From assembly GCA_013398955.1 (NCBI GenBank), contig VWPU01001241.1:62001-126000 (forward strand): a DNA stretch of 64,000 nt, given 5' to 3'. The translations under genes and the position numbers were made by a program. A model generated the notes under the pieces. The model did no database searches. It was not told where the DNA came from and saw nothing but the letters and a program-made list of their open reading frames with translations. Within the stretch, counting starts at the first letter, position 1; each line of letters starts with the position of its first letter. This DNA comes from Callaeas wilsoni. Lineage: Eukaryota > Chordata > Aves > Passeriformes > Callaeidae. Positions 25,057-37,999 of this stretch are shown here, one piece after another.

Positions 25057-28000
25057 CTGAAATATTTTTTAAAGGAAAAAAACCCACATTTGTAAGATAG
25101 CAGATGAGCAACTTTATATTTTCCCCTTCTAACACTTGCTACATTCATTAGCCACAGGTAGGAATACTGGACTTCTTCTCTTTAAAATACTACCAGATTA
25201 AAAATAAATCTATTTGCTGTTTCGTGTAAGTAGATAGAAGATAAAAGATTTTTGCACTTCAACAACTAAACCAGCATGCATCTCACTTATAATCATCACA
25301 ATTCTGATGCCTAGGGCTTTTGCACAGTGACACAGAGAGATGCAAAATATGCAAAAAACCAATGTACATTAATGCTTTTTGTAATATTGTAATAATTCAA
25401 GTGACAGTAGATTCAGATTAAAATACCACCAGCAATCTTAATTTAACTCTTTATATGTATGCATTACTGTAGCTTTTCATTTCATTTATCACTAAATAGA
25501 TGCAGTGTATTATAAAATTCAACCTGTTTGTGTGTCTTTTCGCCACCCAGCCTGTCTCAAACTTAAAAAGCTTCAGCATGCAATTCTAGTAATCCTGAAC
25601 ATCTGAGAAGTATTTACACTTGTGATTTATTTATACTTACAGATAATATTGATAATTTCTTTTTCCTTTTACTGCTGATTAAATTGCTATGCAATTAGAC
25701 TTATAAGTATTATAAGTTGGTTCCAAGGATACTGCCTCTCTAATATCCTCTGTGTATCTTCATATTTTGGTGGGTCATTTAATATTTTGATTTACTCCAT
25801 TAATTTAGAGCAGAGTTTTATCACTATCATTGATAATCTGGTTACTGCTAAAAACCTGACCCTGTTTCTCATTTGAATTAATTTGACTTCAGTTTTAGAA
25901 ATCCTTGTTATGATCATTCATCATATACTAAAAAATTCTTCAGTGGATGATATTTTGTCACTGTGAAGGTACTTAGGCACTCTAACTGATTCACATTTTA
26001 ATCTTTTTAAAAAAATATAGTAGTCTAAACTCCTCAGTATTTCTCCCTGTAGGGCATTTCTCTGGCTTTAAACTTACAATGAAGTTAAAAGATGGCAGGT
26101 TTCAAGTGAGTTAAGCATTGGCAAGATAGATTAAAAATACATTTGTATTTATTTTTTCTTTCTTATGCTTAAATTATTTTTATAGCCTCAATTCTTAATC
26201 TAGTGACATATACAACAGCTACCAGCCAACAACACAATGCTCTTTATTTGGATATGTAACATCTTTGAAAGTTTACACGCAGAAATAACATGTAGAAGTA
26301 GTAAATAAAGCTCTGACATTAACACTCTTGAAACCAGTTGTTCCTCTTCTTTTAACTCTAAGTTTCTTGGTCCTTAGTTTGCATTTTTCTTAACAAATAT
26401 ATTTTCTTTTTTTCTCCCTCTGTTCCAGAAATTGATTTCCATCCTGCATAATTCCTCTTATTTTCCTTATTCTCTTCCAATCTTTTCAGCTTTCCTTCTT
26501 TTAATAACTTTTGGTTTTCCACTAGTCCTAAACGACTTTCAAAGATATACGTTGTCATTAAAAAGCTTTGATGACATACTCAGTTCACACTCAGAAATCA
26601 CAAAACTGCTGGTTTTCCATCATTGATGAGAAATCCTATTAGGGAAGGACTGATCACAACACCACCTCAACAGTCTGTGCTGGAATAATGAACATGTCTA
26701 CAGGGTAAGGAAGAGCCTAGTCTTGATTCTTCTTGGCATGCCAAATGTTCACAAGCAAAGTGCCTAACGATGGTTTGAGCTCTACAGACTATATAGACTT
26801 GTTACTGTATCTCAAAGACTGATAAAGTAACAGAGGGAAAAAATAAAAAAAGAAAGTCCGCTTCATAGCTTTAGAAAAACATAATTTGGAAATATTTGCT
26901 AAAATATGCTCTATATCTAAGCCTATTTGTTTAATGATATCCTGAGCCATTGGATGATTAAGTTTTATGAAGAAAAAACACTGATTTAAACTCTAAAGTG
27001 CATAAAGCCAGTCAGACAAGACAGGGACATAAACAAGGACATGTGTCAAGAAGTTCATAAAAGCCATTATCTTCTAGTCCCAAATGACTCAGTTCTGGTA
27101 GGAGAGGAATGACAGAGGGAATAATGTTTTCTGTAGTAAATTTTTTCCCCTTTTGTGTTTCATACAATTATTTGAAAGAATTATCATTAGTGTTGCAATG
27201 CATAATGTCAAATAATAACAATAATGTTCCATACATCAGGTGCTTTAGATATATGACTGTTTATTGCTTTGACTTTTAAATCTTCTTACTGGCTTGGTTA
27301 ACAGGATTTTCTTGTTTGCTTAATTTTTTATTTGGTCTTTTTTATTACTATTTTTATTTTATAGCCAATATTTGATGTCATAAGCAATGCACATTGAGAA
27401 ACTTACTGTTATAAGGGTTTATTCCCACTGATGGTCAATATCCTGTAATGGCTCAATTATCTCTGCAAGGCTCATGTTCAATCTTCTTCTAACATACTGT
27501 ATTGCATTTATATCCTGCTGAATTTCATTGTGCTTGTTAGCGCTAAGTAGAAACTTTTCTGCCAGCACCTGTTTTCTCTGCTAGCTCTTTTTGTCTTCTG
27601 TTATTACTGATCGTGTTTTAGGAAAGTCCTGAATATAAGTAACTGCCTATGCATGGAAATATAAAAGGACATTGCTGAATAAAGCCTAAAGGAAGTAAAA
27701 GTCACAAAAGATTCCTACTGTACATCTTTTTACAATATGTACGTGGAGGTGGAAAATTGTTACCTGGAAATTAATTTCAATTTTTTAAAAAAATCTACTC
27801 AACTGTAGGAAGCAAATTATTTAGGCATCTTCTAGTCACTATGAAAATTGATTGCTTGAAATGATACCTAGTTTTAAAACATTATAAAAATTTGACTTAG
27901 TTATCAACTACCCTTACCATGAGTGTTGGAGAACTACATTTTTTTAAATAATAAAAAAAGCTTTAATCATAAAATTTGTTGCAGCATTCTGTAGTGCAAT

Positions 28001-28988
28001 TTTTACAGTACTGCTAAAAAATTACCAACTGTAGTGTCCTAAACATATTCTGTGATGAGCATTAAATTGATTTCTTAAGTGATCCATGAATACTCTTAGT
28101 GTCTGAGAACACTAAGTACCACACAATAACAAAAGCAGTCATACTTTTAATAATACTAATAGAAATATTACAGTTATTAATGAAGAATAATTTGTCTCTG
28201 AGCACACAAAATTTGCACAGTGATACATCAATCAACAAACACAGTATCATACTGAAAACCTGTAAAATCCATAATTCGGATAACTCATAGTGTTTCAAAA
28301 ATCAATGAATTCTCTTGACGTCTCTATAAAGCAGACAAATATTCTCTTCCTTTTTTTTTGCTGACATGTAAATAAAGATACAGACACTAAGTGGCTAGTA
28401 CAAGTATTTTAGGAATGGAAAAACCCTTGGATTTTATATTTTTTTTCTGTGTTTGTTTTTTTTTTTATTAGGGTGTTGTGTTGAGGTTTCTTTACTATTA
28501 ATCATAAATATGTGTCTCTATAACATTTATTTAGAAGTAATTCCAAGAAAATGCTCAAATTCTTCTCTAGCTCCCAGGTGTACCTCTGAATTCTCTTTTT
28601 TACCTCATTATTAAATAGCAGTAGTCATTTTCACTGACCTTAAAAGCTTTGGATCATGCCTTGCCTGCTTATGTGCTGGGTTTTAGAAATATGGATAAAA
28701 AGAAACAGGTAAGAGTGTATATAAACACATCACTTTGAATATATACGTTTAAATTTGCCACAGCTGTGACTCGCTTGTTGACTACTAAAACATAACTTTT
28801 CTACTGGATATACATATACCCATTCCAAGGTATTCACACCTAAATATAATTTAGGTTATAAGACGTGAAAACAGTACAGCCATCTATGCAGGAGGAGTTA
28901 ATTTCATCCTTTTGAGAAACAGAGGAAAAGGTTAACATGTTTAGATGATATCCACTGAATTGTTCCCTTGCAGAAATCCTATACCAAC
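25057..28988 (-). other. MMP16: MMP16 intron 8, no other gene
   Basis: The 3.9-kb intron has a weak donor GTTGGT and acceptor tatttcag. An in-frame stop lies 8-10 nt into the intron. Minus-strand AATAAA hexamers at 28526-28531 and 28464-28469, about 460-525 nt after exon 8, could serve an intron-retained short transcript. No mobile element was recognised. Confidence 0.85.
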
Positions 28989-29139
28989 CTATCTCCTTTG
29001 AAGAAGTAGGTTTTTCCAACATCTTCCCACCAAATTGCTGAATCAATGCCATGGGAAGGGATTCCACTTCCAAGTGTTATCAAATCATGAGGATAACCTG
29101 GCTGGAGAGTAGTGTCCTTGAAAACCCAGAACTTGTTAC
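28989..29139 (-). CDS. MMP16: MMP16 exon 8: hemopexin blades 2-3
   Basis: The exon is 151 nt: two bases finish a split glycine, 49 codons follow, and two bases open a split arginine. The peptide runs from NKFWVFKDTTLQPGYP through IDSAIWWEDVGKTYFFKGD. It contains the PGYP turn that closes blade 2 and the IDSAIW strand that opens blade 3. The acceptor is gcttttgtacag|GTA. The donor is ATAG|GTTGGT, the weakest donor of the five exons because +3 is T and +4 is G. If intron 8 were retained, the frame would read on for two residues (Leu-Val) and stop at 28981-28979, giving a form without blade 4 and the membrane anchor. A short soluble MT3-MMP form has been reported in mammals, so this junction is a plausible regulation point, but that is inference. 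Confidence 0.96.
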
Positions 29140-31021
29140 CTGTACAAAAGCATATATATACACATATATACGTGTGTTAGTCACCAGTGCTGTCAGTAGA
29201 AATATTAATACACCCCTAAGAAATAAGAAAGACTCCCAAAGGTCTATAGTCGTGGTTCTTTCAAATACAATGAAATGAAAAATGTTCTATCTCTGCAGAT
29301 AATGCAAAATTAAATATGCCTTATGGATATCTTGCATTTATAAAGCAGCTTTCTTCAAATAAGTCCACAGAATATTTTGATACCAACTATGTAGCAATCA
29401 AAAGTAGAATGAAAATGAAATCATCTTACGAGGCTGTGTGGTTGATAATGTAATACATTTACAGAAAAACTATGCAGCAGTTTTATGTTTCATGAGGAAA
29501 GAGTGAATTTTATAAGAAAGTAAGGTAAGAAAATAAATAAATAAAAAACATAAATAAATAAAAAAATAGAAATGACAATTCTCATAGAGAATAATATTTT
29601 TACTATTCTGTATTTCTCCTTTAAAAGTTAAATTACTTATGAAGGACGTATGATTATTTCAGAAATAACAATACAATTTAATTTCTAAACATATTTTTTT
29701 TTAGGGTGGCCTAAAGACAGCAAACTGCAAATCTGACATCCCAGAGGTAAAAAACCTTTTGTCGCTGAAACTAATGGGGAGTTGCCAGTGGCAGTAAGAC
29801 TTCAGCTTTATTTGTAGGTGACAAATCATTCAAAACCACCCGACTGACTTATTACATGCTGAAAATACAAGGTAGTTGTACATACAAAGGTAGTTGTATG
29901 ACTCCAGCTGATGTTAGCAAAGTGTCCACACACACCTCAGATTACCCGGGTTACTCAGGTTACTTACTGTCTTAAATATGAATGACAGCCTAGGGCTTCC
30001 CAGACTGCAATGCCGAGTGGCTGAAACGCCTACTGCTGGAGGGGTAAGTGCAGTTCCTAGATAGATATTTTGTGTACACAGGGATCCATGCCTACAGAAG
30101 TAGCAGCTGCACCCATGTTTTATAGCATAGATGCCCCCTGTGCCAGTTGGTGGGAGAGGATGCTTCCTGTGCTCTCTCTTCCAGCTGGACAGCTTACCTC
30201 ACCAGCCCACAACTCTAGTTTCCAAGGCTGAGTATTTCCTCTAGCTTCCTCTCCAAGCTCTTCTTCACTGAGCACTTCCATGATTATCCCACCTACTTCA
30301 ACACATCATATTAAGCCTATAGTTCAATATTTTCCGCAATAATTTTGTTGTCCTCGCAGGGACTTCTCAACGTACTGTGCCACCTGTCCTATTCTTGCAA
30401 CTATCTTCTCCTTTTTACATTTCTGCTTTTTTTCTAATTCTTCTTCAAAACTCACTTCTCACCTGTGTCTTTTCAGCAGAGACTTCTCTTTCAAACACAG
30501 ACAGCTTTGGCTGAAAAAAGGGAAGAAAGATCCCCATATGCTCCCTAGAAATAGGAAAGGGGGAGCATAATTTTCATTTGTGTACTTATCTGATGAGCTT
30601 GCTTGGAGGCCTGTCTTGTCTTTGCGTTATGTCACCTAGACCACAGGGACTCTCTTCTCAAGCTAGACTATAGGCTCCACTGTGAAAGAATTGTGTTTAT
30701 TTTCTCTTCAAAGCACTACTGTCATCATTGTTTCCAAAAAGCATTACTAGTTTTAGTAATAATTACACTGAAGGAGAAGATACTCTCTGACATCACATGG
30801 ACGCTTTGAGCTAAATCACATAAAAATCTAGACAAGATCCATGAAAATATATATTGAATTGGCCTTATTGGATTTTTCGCTTTGGTCTATCCATTGTTAT
30901 GCATGACAATGATATTTAAAATATAAAGAGAAAAGTTTGAAAACAAATTTTGCTCAAACACATTTGGAAAGAGGGCTTAAGAGATAAAATCATGGCTGTT
31001 CACATTAGTTTTCGTACTTAC

Positions 31022-31067
31022 CTTTAAGGCCAGACAGGCTGTTGTACAGATTTAGGAGGTTAAGGTA
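31022..31067 (-). other. Exon-like island in intron 7
   Basis: A 46-nt segment lies between atttatacagcacag and a consensus donor AAAG|GTAAGTA on the minus strand. One frame (YLNLLNLYNSLSGLK) is open through it. In the phase imposed by exon 7 it would instead reach a stop within three codons, so inclusion would truncate MMP16. No transcript evidence is available. Confidence 0.15.
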
Positions 31068-33923
31068 CTGTGCTGTATAAATATTTTAGAAGGAAATGTA
31101 ATATTACCCCAAAGACCTAGGATCAGGTGTATGCCAGAATCATCAAGAGGTAAAATCCAGAGAGCTGTTTTGCAGTTGGTTTTATATTTTAGCTATCCCT
31201 CAGTGGTATTAAATGTTTGTTTAAAGGAAGGGGTTTTTTAATCTCTCTGTTTGTACTGTGGTGATTTAAAGCATGTTTTCATTTTATCAGAGTTTTAATT
31301 AGGAGAGGGGGTATAGTTTCCATCTCTCCCATGCTGGGTTTCCAGAGTTAATTTTTTATCAGCTTCTTTACAGCTGCTTGTCACCCACTTCCAAGCACAG
31401 ACACTACAGTTTGCTCAACAGATCCATTTTCTCTCCCCTGCCAGCTGAAGGAAAAACGGACTCAAAGAATGAGTATGTACAGAGCCATTTGAAGTACTGA
31501 AAATAAAAGAGACACAGAGATCTATGAAGAACAGCCATGGAAAGCTGAGTTCTCTGCTGACCTGGGATTAAGGTCATTGCTAACCTGAAATTTAGCTTTA
31601 CTGAGATGCCTTATAAAAATTCACTTATAGGGTTTGATAATGACAGAGGATGAGCATCTTCAATCATTGTCTGTCCCTCCTCCCATGTGGTTTATCTTTT
31701 GCCAATTCACATGGCTGGACACAGAAGGCTTCAGATGTTAATGGCAGTTTCAAACGCAATGATAAGAGAAGTCATGCGCTTTGGACCTTACTAGTTGGTA
31801 CTTATGGTGTGAACAACAGATGGCATCCAGTGAATGATCCTGAGCCAGCTCATTTCTGTTTCAGAAGATCATTCAAAATGACAGCTGTTGCACAGCATCG
31901 AGAGGCATATGCTGTGATGTATGTAATGCCAATACTTTTCTCTGTGCCTCACAAGGAACAAAAGTCAAAGCTATTGTTATGAATAGATCATTATCAGCCA
32001 TACCCAAGGAGGCAAAGTTAACTATTAACAAGATAAGGTCATACCAAAATAAACAGTGGTTATGCACAAACCATTAGAAGTGACAGCCAGGTATTTTTTG
32101 CATATTCAGATATACTGAAGTAAAAGGAAAGTGCAGATGTGGGAACAGACATAAGAAACTGAATTCTTCGCGTAATTTCTTACTAAGAAGAAAATTCTTA
32201 GAAAATAGAGAAAAGGTAAATTTAACTGTATTCTAAGGAGACAGGGGAGTATCAGGAGCTCTAACATATGTGAGCAAGGACTATGGATGCTAACTAGAGA
32301 GAATTTTATTTAACATTTGCTTTAGAAGACATGTTTAGTCTGCTATAACTGTGTTGATTGTTAATGAGAAGTACTGTATATAAGAAATCCAAATGTTCCA
32401 TCTGGCTGACAGTTTTCACTTCAGTTTTTTGGTTGGTTGGTTTTTTTAGGAGGTTTTAGGAGGTTTGTTGTTGGTCTTGTTGTTTTGGATTTTTTTTTCT
32501 GTCTCTCACCTGGAGGAAAGTAGGTGACTATTGATCAGAGAATTGATCTGATCAACAGAATATTGATCAGAATCCAGTGTCAGGAGAAATTAAAGTTGAA
32601 AATCAGTGCAAAAGATGCCCAACTGTGATGAGAATGAGATAATTTTATTTCTGACATTTATGTAACTTTAAATGTAGTACAGACTAATGCTAAAGTCAGT
32701 ATGCTTTCATGTAGCTCATATTCCACCTCCACTAATAAATAGTCAATAAGACTTCATTAATTGTGATCATAATGGAAAGAACCATGACCAAACTAGTCAT
32801 ATTTTTATTCTTCTTATAGATAACTAATGCTTCTTCGGAGTCATAACCTAAGCCCTTGGCAGAAACCAACACTGTGTTTATTTTACAAAGTTGTTTTTTC
32901 AAGGTCTCATTGGTAGGTTTGTTATTCTCACAGAGAATAAAGCACCACATGTTTCATGAAGTCTGAAATTTCAGAATGTTTAATCTCTCTGCTTTTATTC
33001 CCTAATGTAAGGTCTAATATAATAAGAAGCAGATTGGCAAGGTCAGAAGCTGAGAGAGAACCAAGTGATAAAAAAGCTAAAATGTCTTACTTCTTGCAAT
33101 AATGCTTTGTTAAATATCATCACTGTAGGGAAACAGCTGAGAAGGATGAACCATGCAATCATTTGAAGTCTCTCAACATCCATCTTTGACATTCTAAAAA
33201 AAGTACTGAAAATAAAGGACATCTGTACTGCTATGCTTCACTTAAAATAACAATATTTTAGATATTCTTCAGACTGTTTAACTACCTACTGAATACTGCA
33301 AATAAATATACAGCTTTTAGTAACTAGTTCTTCCTTCATAGAATCTGAATTCTGAATAATTGTGCTTCTGGGTTTTTTGTCCATATTATTTGCAATTATG
33401 GTATACATGTCGTGCAAGAAGTGTGTGGCATATAATCACTGTGTTAGAGTGGTGAGATGAATTCCCAAATTTTTAAAGAATTACATGTAATTTAAATAAG
33501 TTAAAAATTTAATATCTAATCCTGAATGTTGATTTTTCTCAGTCAACATTCCTCTTAATTTTAGTCTTTCAAGCCTGTATCTAGTCTTTTTACTAGCATC
33601 CTAAAATTACTATTCATGGTTCCTTTTTCCTCATTCTCTATTTCCCACATCAAGTTTCTGTCATTTCTCCGTTCCACGATCTGACACTACAGTAAATCTG
33701 TTTTTCAATATAAAGCTGTCAGGCCATGGGGTAGGTGCAGTAGAATGTTATGATGGAGGCACTGGTAGTATGAGTTTTACAGCAGCCTTTCTATTGCTAC
33801 ATTTCGTTTACCATAACATAACATAACATTCAACAGTGCAGATGGCTTGACAATTTCATTTTTAGCACTATATAAATTCCCAAAGGTACACAGAATGAAT
33901 TTTACTATTCATGTTTTCACATT

Positions 33924-33959
33924 ACAAAAAAAAAAAAAAAGAAAAAAAAGAAAAAAGAA
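33924..33959. repeat. A-rich low-complexity tract
   Basis: A run of about 15 A's continues into AAAAG-type repeats within intron 7. Confidence 0.95.
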
Positions 33960-34069
33960 GATATCTTTCTGATGCCAGTGTATTATCATTCAGCATGGAC
34001 ACTGGCAATGAATAATAACAAGAATTCAAACATCTGTTTTTTATAAGCAGCTATCCACCAGATTGCTCT

Positions 34070-34617
34070 GTACTTTATGAGTATGGTCTGGTCTACTGGG
34101 GGATGATGAGTCCATCTGGCAGGGAACAGGAAGAGCATCTCGGTCATAGGCTTGCCAAGCTGGTAAAGAGGGCTTTTAACTAAAGTTGCTGGTGGAGGGA
34201 GAACCTCAACCCATCCCACTCCTACCAGTTTGATGCCAGTGCCAGCAAGAGATGTTCAGAGCCTGGAGAGAGATCACAGGTCAGCAGGGGAGCACCTGAA
34301 ACAGCACAAAGAAGTTCCAGCCACTCCAGCCAGTAAGTTGGTTTCATTGGGGGCACTGAATTAAAAACACTCGTATTATGCAGAATAAGCAACAGGAGCT
34401 GGAGATGTGCTTGGAGATTTGCACACACCTGCAGGGCTGTGATCTTACTGGCATCACAGAGACGTGGTGGCATGGCTTCTATGAATGAATTATTAGAATG
34501 AAAGGCTACTGGCTCATTACAAAGGATGGGCAGGGAAGAGGACATGGGGGTGTTGCCCTCTCTGTCAGTGACTGGCTGGAGTGCGTGGAGCTCTGCTGGG
34601 ATGGATGAGGAGCTTAT
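34070..34617 (+). mobile_element. CR1 LINE fragment covering the start of ORF2 (endonuclease region)
   Basis: The plus strand carries the CR1 segment before ORF2 and then a decayed endonuclease region. In one frame it reads QQELEMCLEICTHLQGCDL and then TGITETWWHG, containing the ITETWW motif of CR1-type apurinic endonucleases, followed by a stop. A shifted frame gives GRGHGGVAL. Stops and frameshifts show it is dead. The 5' boundary is approximate. Confidence 0.75.
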
Positions 34618-34840
34618 CACAGAACCACAGAATCAGCCAGGTTGGAAAAGACTTTGGAGATCATCAAGTTCAACCTATGACCTAACTCCACCTTATCAAC
34701 TAAATCGTGGCCATATCCAGACTTTTATTAAACAACTCCAGGGACAGTGACCACATCACCTCTCTGGGCAGCCCATTCCAGTGCCCAACCACTCTTTCTT
34801 AAAGATTTTTTTTTCCCTAATGTCTAGCCTGTATATTTGT
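34618..34840 (-). mobile_element. CR1 LINE 3' end fragment
   Basis: Read on the plus strand it starts tcacagaaccacagaatc and then aggttggaaaagactttgg, the reverse complement of the CR1 3' terminus with its short terminal repeats. It runs through 'cagcccattccagtgccc' to about 34840. It abuts the oppositely oriented CR1 piece at 34617, which suggests one copy inserted into the other. Confidence 0.85.
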
Positions 34841-37283
34841 AGTATACTATGGGTCAGCACTAAAGGGAGGGCAGGAACAGGTGAGATTGTAGTGTGGGTC
34901 AGAGTACGTAATGACATTAATCCAGTACAGGTTCTCTGCTGGCACTTAATCCCTCTTTTCTATTTTATTCCCTGAATAACGGATGTAGATATTGGCTTAG
35001 GTATGTGTTTTGTTAACACATCTGTGTGCTAGACTTCAGATTTAAAGTTCCTTCTAGAACTTACTTGTTTGGACCAGTTTTAGACTGGTAAAGCACACTA
35101 CCTGGATAAGACATTCTATCTGCTCATCATCTTAGCGACAATCAACTTGTCTATTTCTAGCATCTTTGGGAGGAGGAGATGTACTCTTTTCCCAGGAAAT
35201 TTTGTGACGGAATAGAAGAAATGAGACAACGATCATTTACCTACAGTCTAATTATATAGATTTCTGTAATCACGTTCCACAATGTGGTCGAGATCCTTGG
35301 AACAGGAATTTGCAAGGACACCCACACAGAAGATTCAGCTGAAATTTTTGATTCTGTAGCAGTGGAAAAACATGAATTACACTGACAGAAAACACCAACA
35401 GCTAGATATTAAGAGTCATGAAGACGTGGCAGGGAAGCAAAAATGTTTTTTAAAATTGCGCAAGGAAATACAAAGACTTTTGACCTTGTCAAACAAAGAG
35501 ATAACACAAATATCATTGGAAAAATAATGGAAGGAACTTTGAAAAGAAGTCATATGGAAAAATACCTACAGCAGAATATCCAGATATCATATGATATCAG
35601 CCAGAAGGCACAAAACTAACTGATCTGAAATCAGATAGCATAAGGTGGGGATGATGTGAAAGGAAAACACATTTCTGACTTCTAAGAGCACAATCTTGCT
35701 GCTCCTGCTTGCTTTAATTAATCTTGATTTAATTTCCTAGAGATAAAATAGAGAAGTTCCCTCCTCCTTCTGTTGTTTGTTATCTATAATCCACAGTCTA
35801 CACAATCAACTTACTCCTCTAAGACCTAAGAGCAGCCAGTCAGCACTGGGTGAAGAGTTAAATGATGATGAAACATATTTCAAGGTCACTGGGAAGGAAA
35901 AGAAAGCAGCTATAAGAGTAAGCTTGATCATTTCTGTCTGGAGCTCAGGTAGTGGATCCCAGCAGTTTAAAGGCAGAAGTCTGGAATGCCCAGGGTAGCT
36001 ACTTTGCTCTTTGTAGAAGTGGTGCAAAGGAATAGCTACAGAATAATATTTTTATCCTTCCATGTCCTATGAACCTAAAATTCAAGCAGCAGGATGGAGA
36101 TTTGGAGGTACCTTGATCGTGATTCCCAACCATATCAACTTTCCAGAGTTAATGACTTGAAGTTTATTTTATGGCAACAGAAGTAGAGGCACTTGCAGTA
36201 TTGAAGTCATATAAATAGAAAATGTACTATACAGAAAGTAATTTTCCTTACGATTCATACAAAAAATACAATTTCACTATTAGCAAAACATAAATTTCAT
36301 TGTACTGTTATGAAGTGTTTCCACATGTTATTAAATATTTTTCGTTTAGCATTCCGAAGATCCTGTTTCTGTAGAGAATGAAATATTACTTCTAACTCCC
36401 CGTTAATGACTCCACTTGTAAAAATGAATTAATTTTTTAGATAATAACTTTTAAAAATCTACCTTTTTTTGTAATGAGTTAAAAGATTAATCATCCCAAC
36501 TCTAAATAGCTGAACAATTTTTCACATATTTGTTATCTATTTAGTTTCTTCTTCTCTCAATTGATTATTTTATAAAACATACATTGCATAATTGTAGGCT
36601 TTTGTCACTAAGTATGCATTTATTAAACATATAAGAATTCTATCATTAAATCTAAATTAGGTACATGTTCAATAACTTTTAATTTTGAAGAACAGCTTAT
36701 AACTGGAGTGAAATTTGAAAATAATTATTAGCAACAATTCAATCTATACCACCTATTTTCTGGAGTTCATGCTTCTTTAAAAACTCTAAATACTCATCTA
36801 TGAAAAAGTCTGTTTTTCCCCACATGAAACCCCTAACTGCACAGTTCCTAGATGAAACAAATACAATGCAGTACAGTTAGGTATATATAGCAGAGATGCC
36901 ATTTAAATATGTAAGAAATTCATTTATAAAAAGGAAGGAGAGCAAAGAGAACAACAAAAAATTTAATAATGGAAATGTGTTTGTTGTGTCTAAAACACAT
37001 TTTAAAAAATTATTTCATAGTAGATCACTTCATTTCTATGTCTCATATTTATACTTCCAAATTTTTACTGAATATGTAAGAGCAAATGACCTGATACTGT
37101 GAAGGGTAATCATAAATTAAAAACATAATTGCTGAACAAGAAAATGTTAACTTATATACTCTTCATTTAGCTACCAATTTGCAACAAGATTTACAAATCA
37201 TTGGTAAAAATAAACAAGATACGTTTCAAGAAATCATCACATTCGAAAGTGTTACACAAAATCTTACTTTTGTTCTTTCTTAC

Positions 37284-37422
37284 CTTTAAAGAAGACAAAA
37301 TTCCCCTCACTGTTTTCATAAACTGCATCAATGCTGGGAGGCAGTCCCCTCCAGAAGTAGGTAATCTGCATGGGGTATCCATCCATCACCCTGTTGTTTC
37401 TGACTCGCCAAAACCACTGATC
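37284..37422 (-). CDS. MMP16: MMP16 exon 7: hemopexin blades 1-2
   Basis: The exon is 139 nt, 46 codons plus one base. The peptide starts [17 protein letters not shown] and ends [10 protein letters not shown]. It carries the hemopexin motif in which a W/F-rich strand is followed by DGYP, completing blade 1, and then the IDAVYE strand opening blade 2. The hemopexin domain of MT-MMPs mediates substrate recognition and dimerisation at the cell surface. The acceptor is tttggcttccag|GAT with a good pyrimidine tract, and the donor is AAG|GTAAGA, close to consensus. It enters in phase 0, matching exon 6, and leaves in phase 1, matching exon 8. A GC-rich LTR in the same orientation lies about 580 bp upstream in transcription terms (38000-38542). 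No frameshift or stop is seen. Confidence 0.96.
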
Positions 37423-37999
37423 CTGGAAGCCAAACACACACTTCTTACTACATTTACATGTGTTCAGCTGCTGTCTTGAAAATACTGAACAGCCTATCGT
37501 AGCATTGCTAGAGCAGACCTTTTGCTGTGTGGATAAGCACATTGTGTTTGCATTTGTGTCACATTACAAATGTTTCAGAACCGGTTTTCGCTGAGGTGGG
37601 AATAAGCTACACACATGAACCAGGTGTTTGGAGCAGATAGCCCTGGGTGGAACATACAGCGTGTTATGTGAGATGATGTAACTTTCTCAACTTCATTTCT
37701 GGAAGGGGCCCAGTTTAAAATCTGTGGTCTGACTACAAGTGCTTTTAGATTGAGCCATATGCTTATGTGGATGCACAATATAATGGGACTACAGACAGGC
37801 TTTGAAGACTAATTAATTTTGCAGGCCATTTTTTTGCAGTGGCTGCTAACAGTGAAAGGTTGATAGATATAAGCGTAACATTACTGCATCAGTCCAGTAA
37901 GAACCATGCTTTGATGACAATTTTACTGTAGTGAAGTTTAGCAGTCTTTGCAAGTGACATTAAACAGAATGGTTAATATTACAGCCATATATATATTAA

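Larger units (their letters stand above)
29140..37283 (-). other. MMP16: MMP16 intron 7
   Basis: The 8.1-kb intron has donor GTAAGA and acceptor gcttttgtacag. It contains two adjoining CR1 fragments (34070-34840), an A-rich tract (33924-33959), G/T-rich simple sequence near 32424-32490 and one exon-like island (31022-31067). A somewhat GC-richer block at about 29990-30320 is unidentified. Confidence 0.85.

Noticed and set aside
29990..30320. GC-higher block in intron 7 that might be an old repeat or exon
   Set aside because: No splice-flanked open frame and no repeat family I can recognise.
31650..31982. 110-codon plus-strand frame
   Set aside because: No recognised domain, no splice or promoter context and ordinary intronic composition. 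Best explained by chance.
32530..32572. Three TGATCA palindromes close together
   Set aside because: Partial duplication of a short AT-rich segment; too small and imperfect to call an element.
34222..34620. 132-codon minus-strand frame
   Set aside because: It is antisense to the CR1 endonuclease region.
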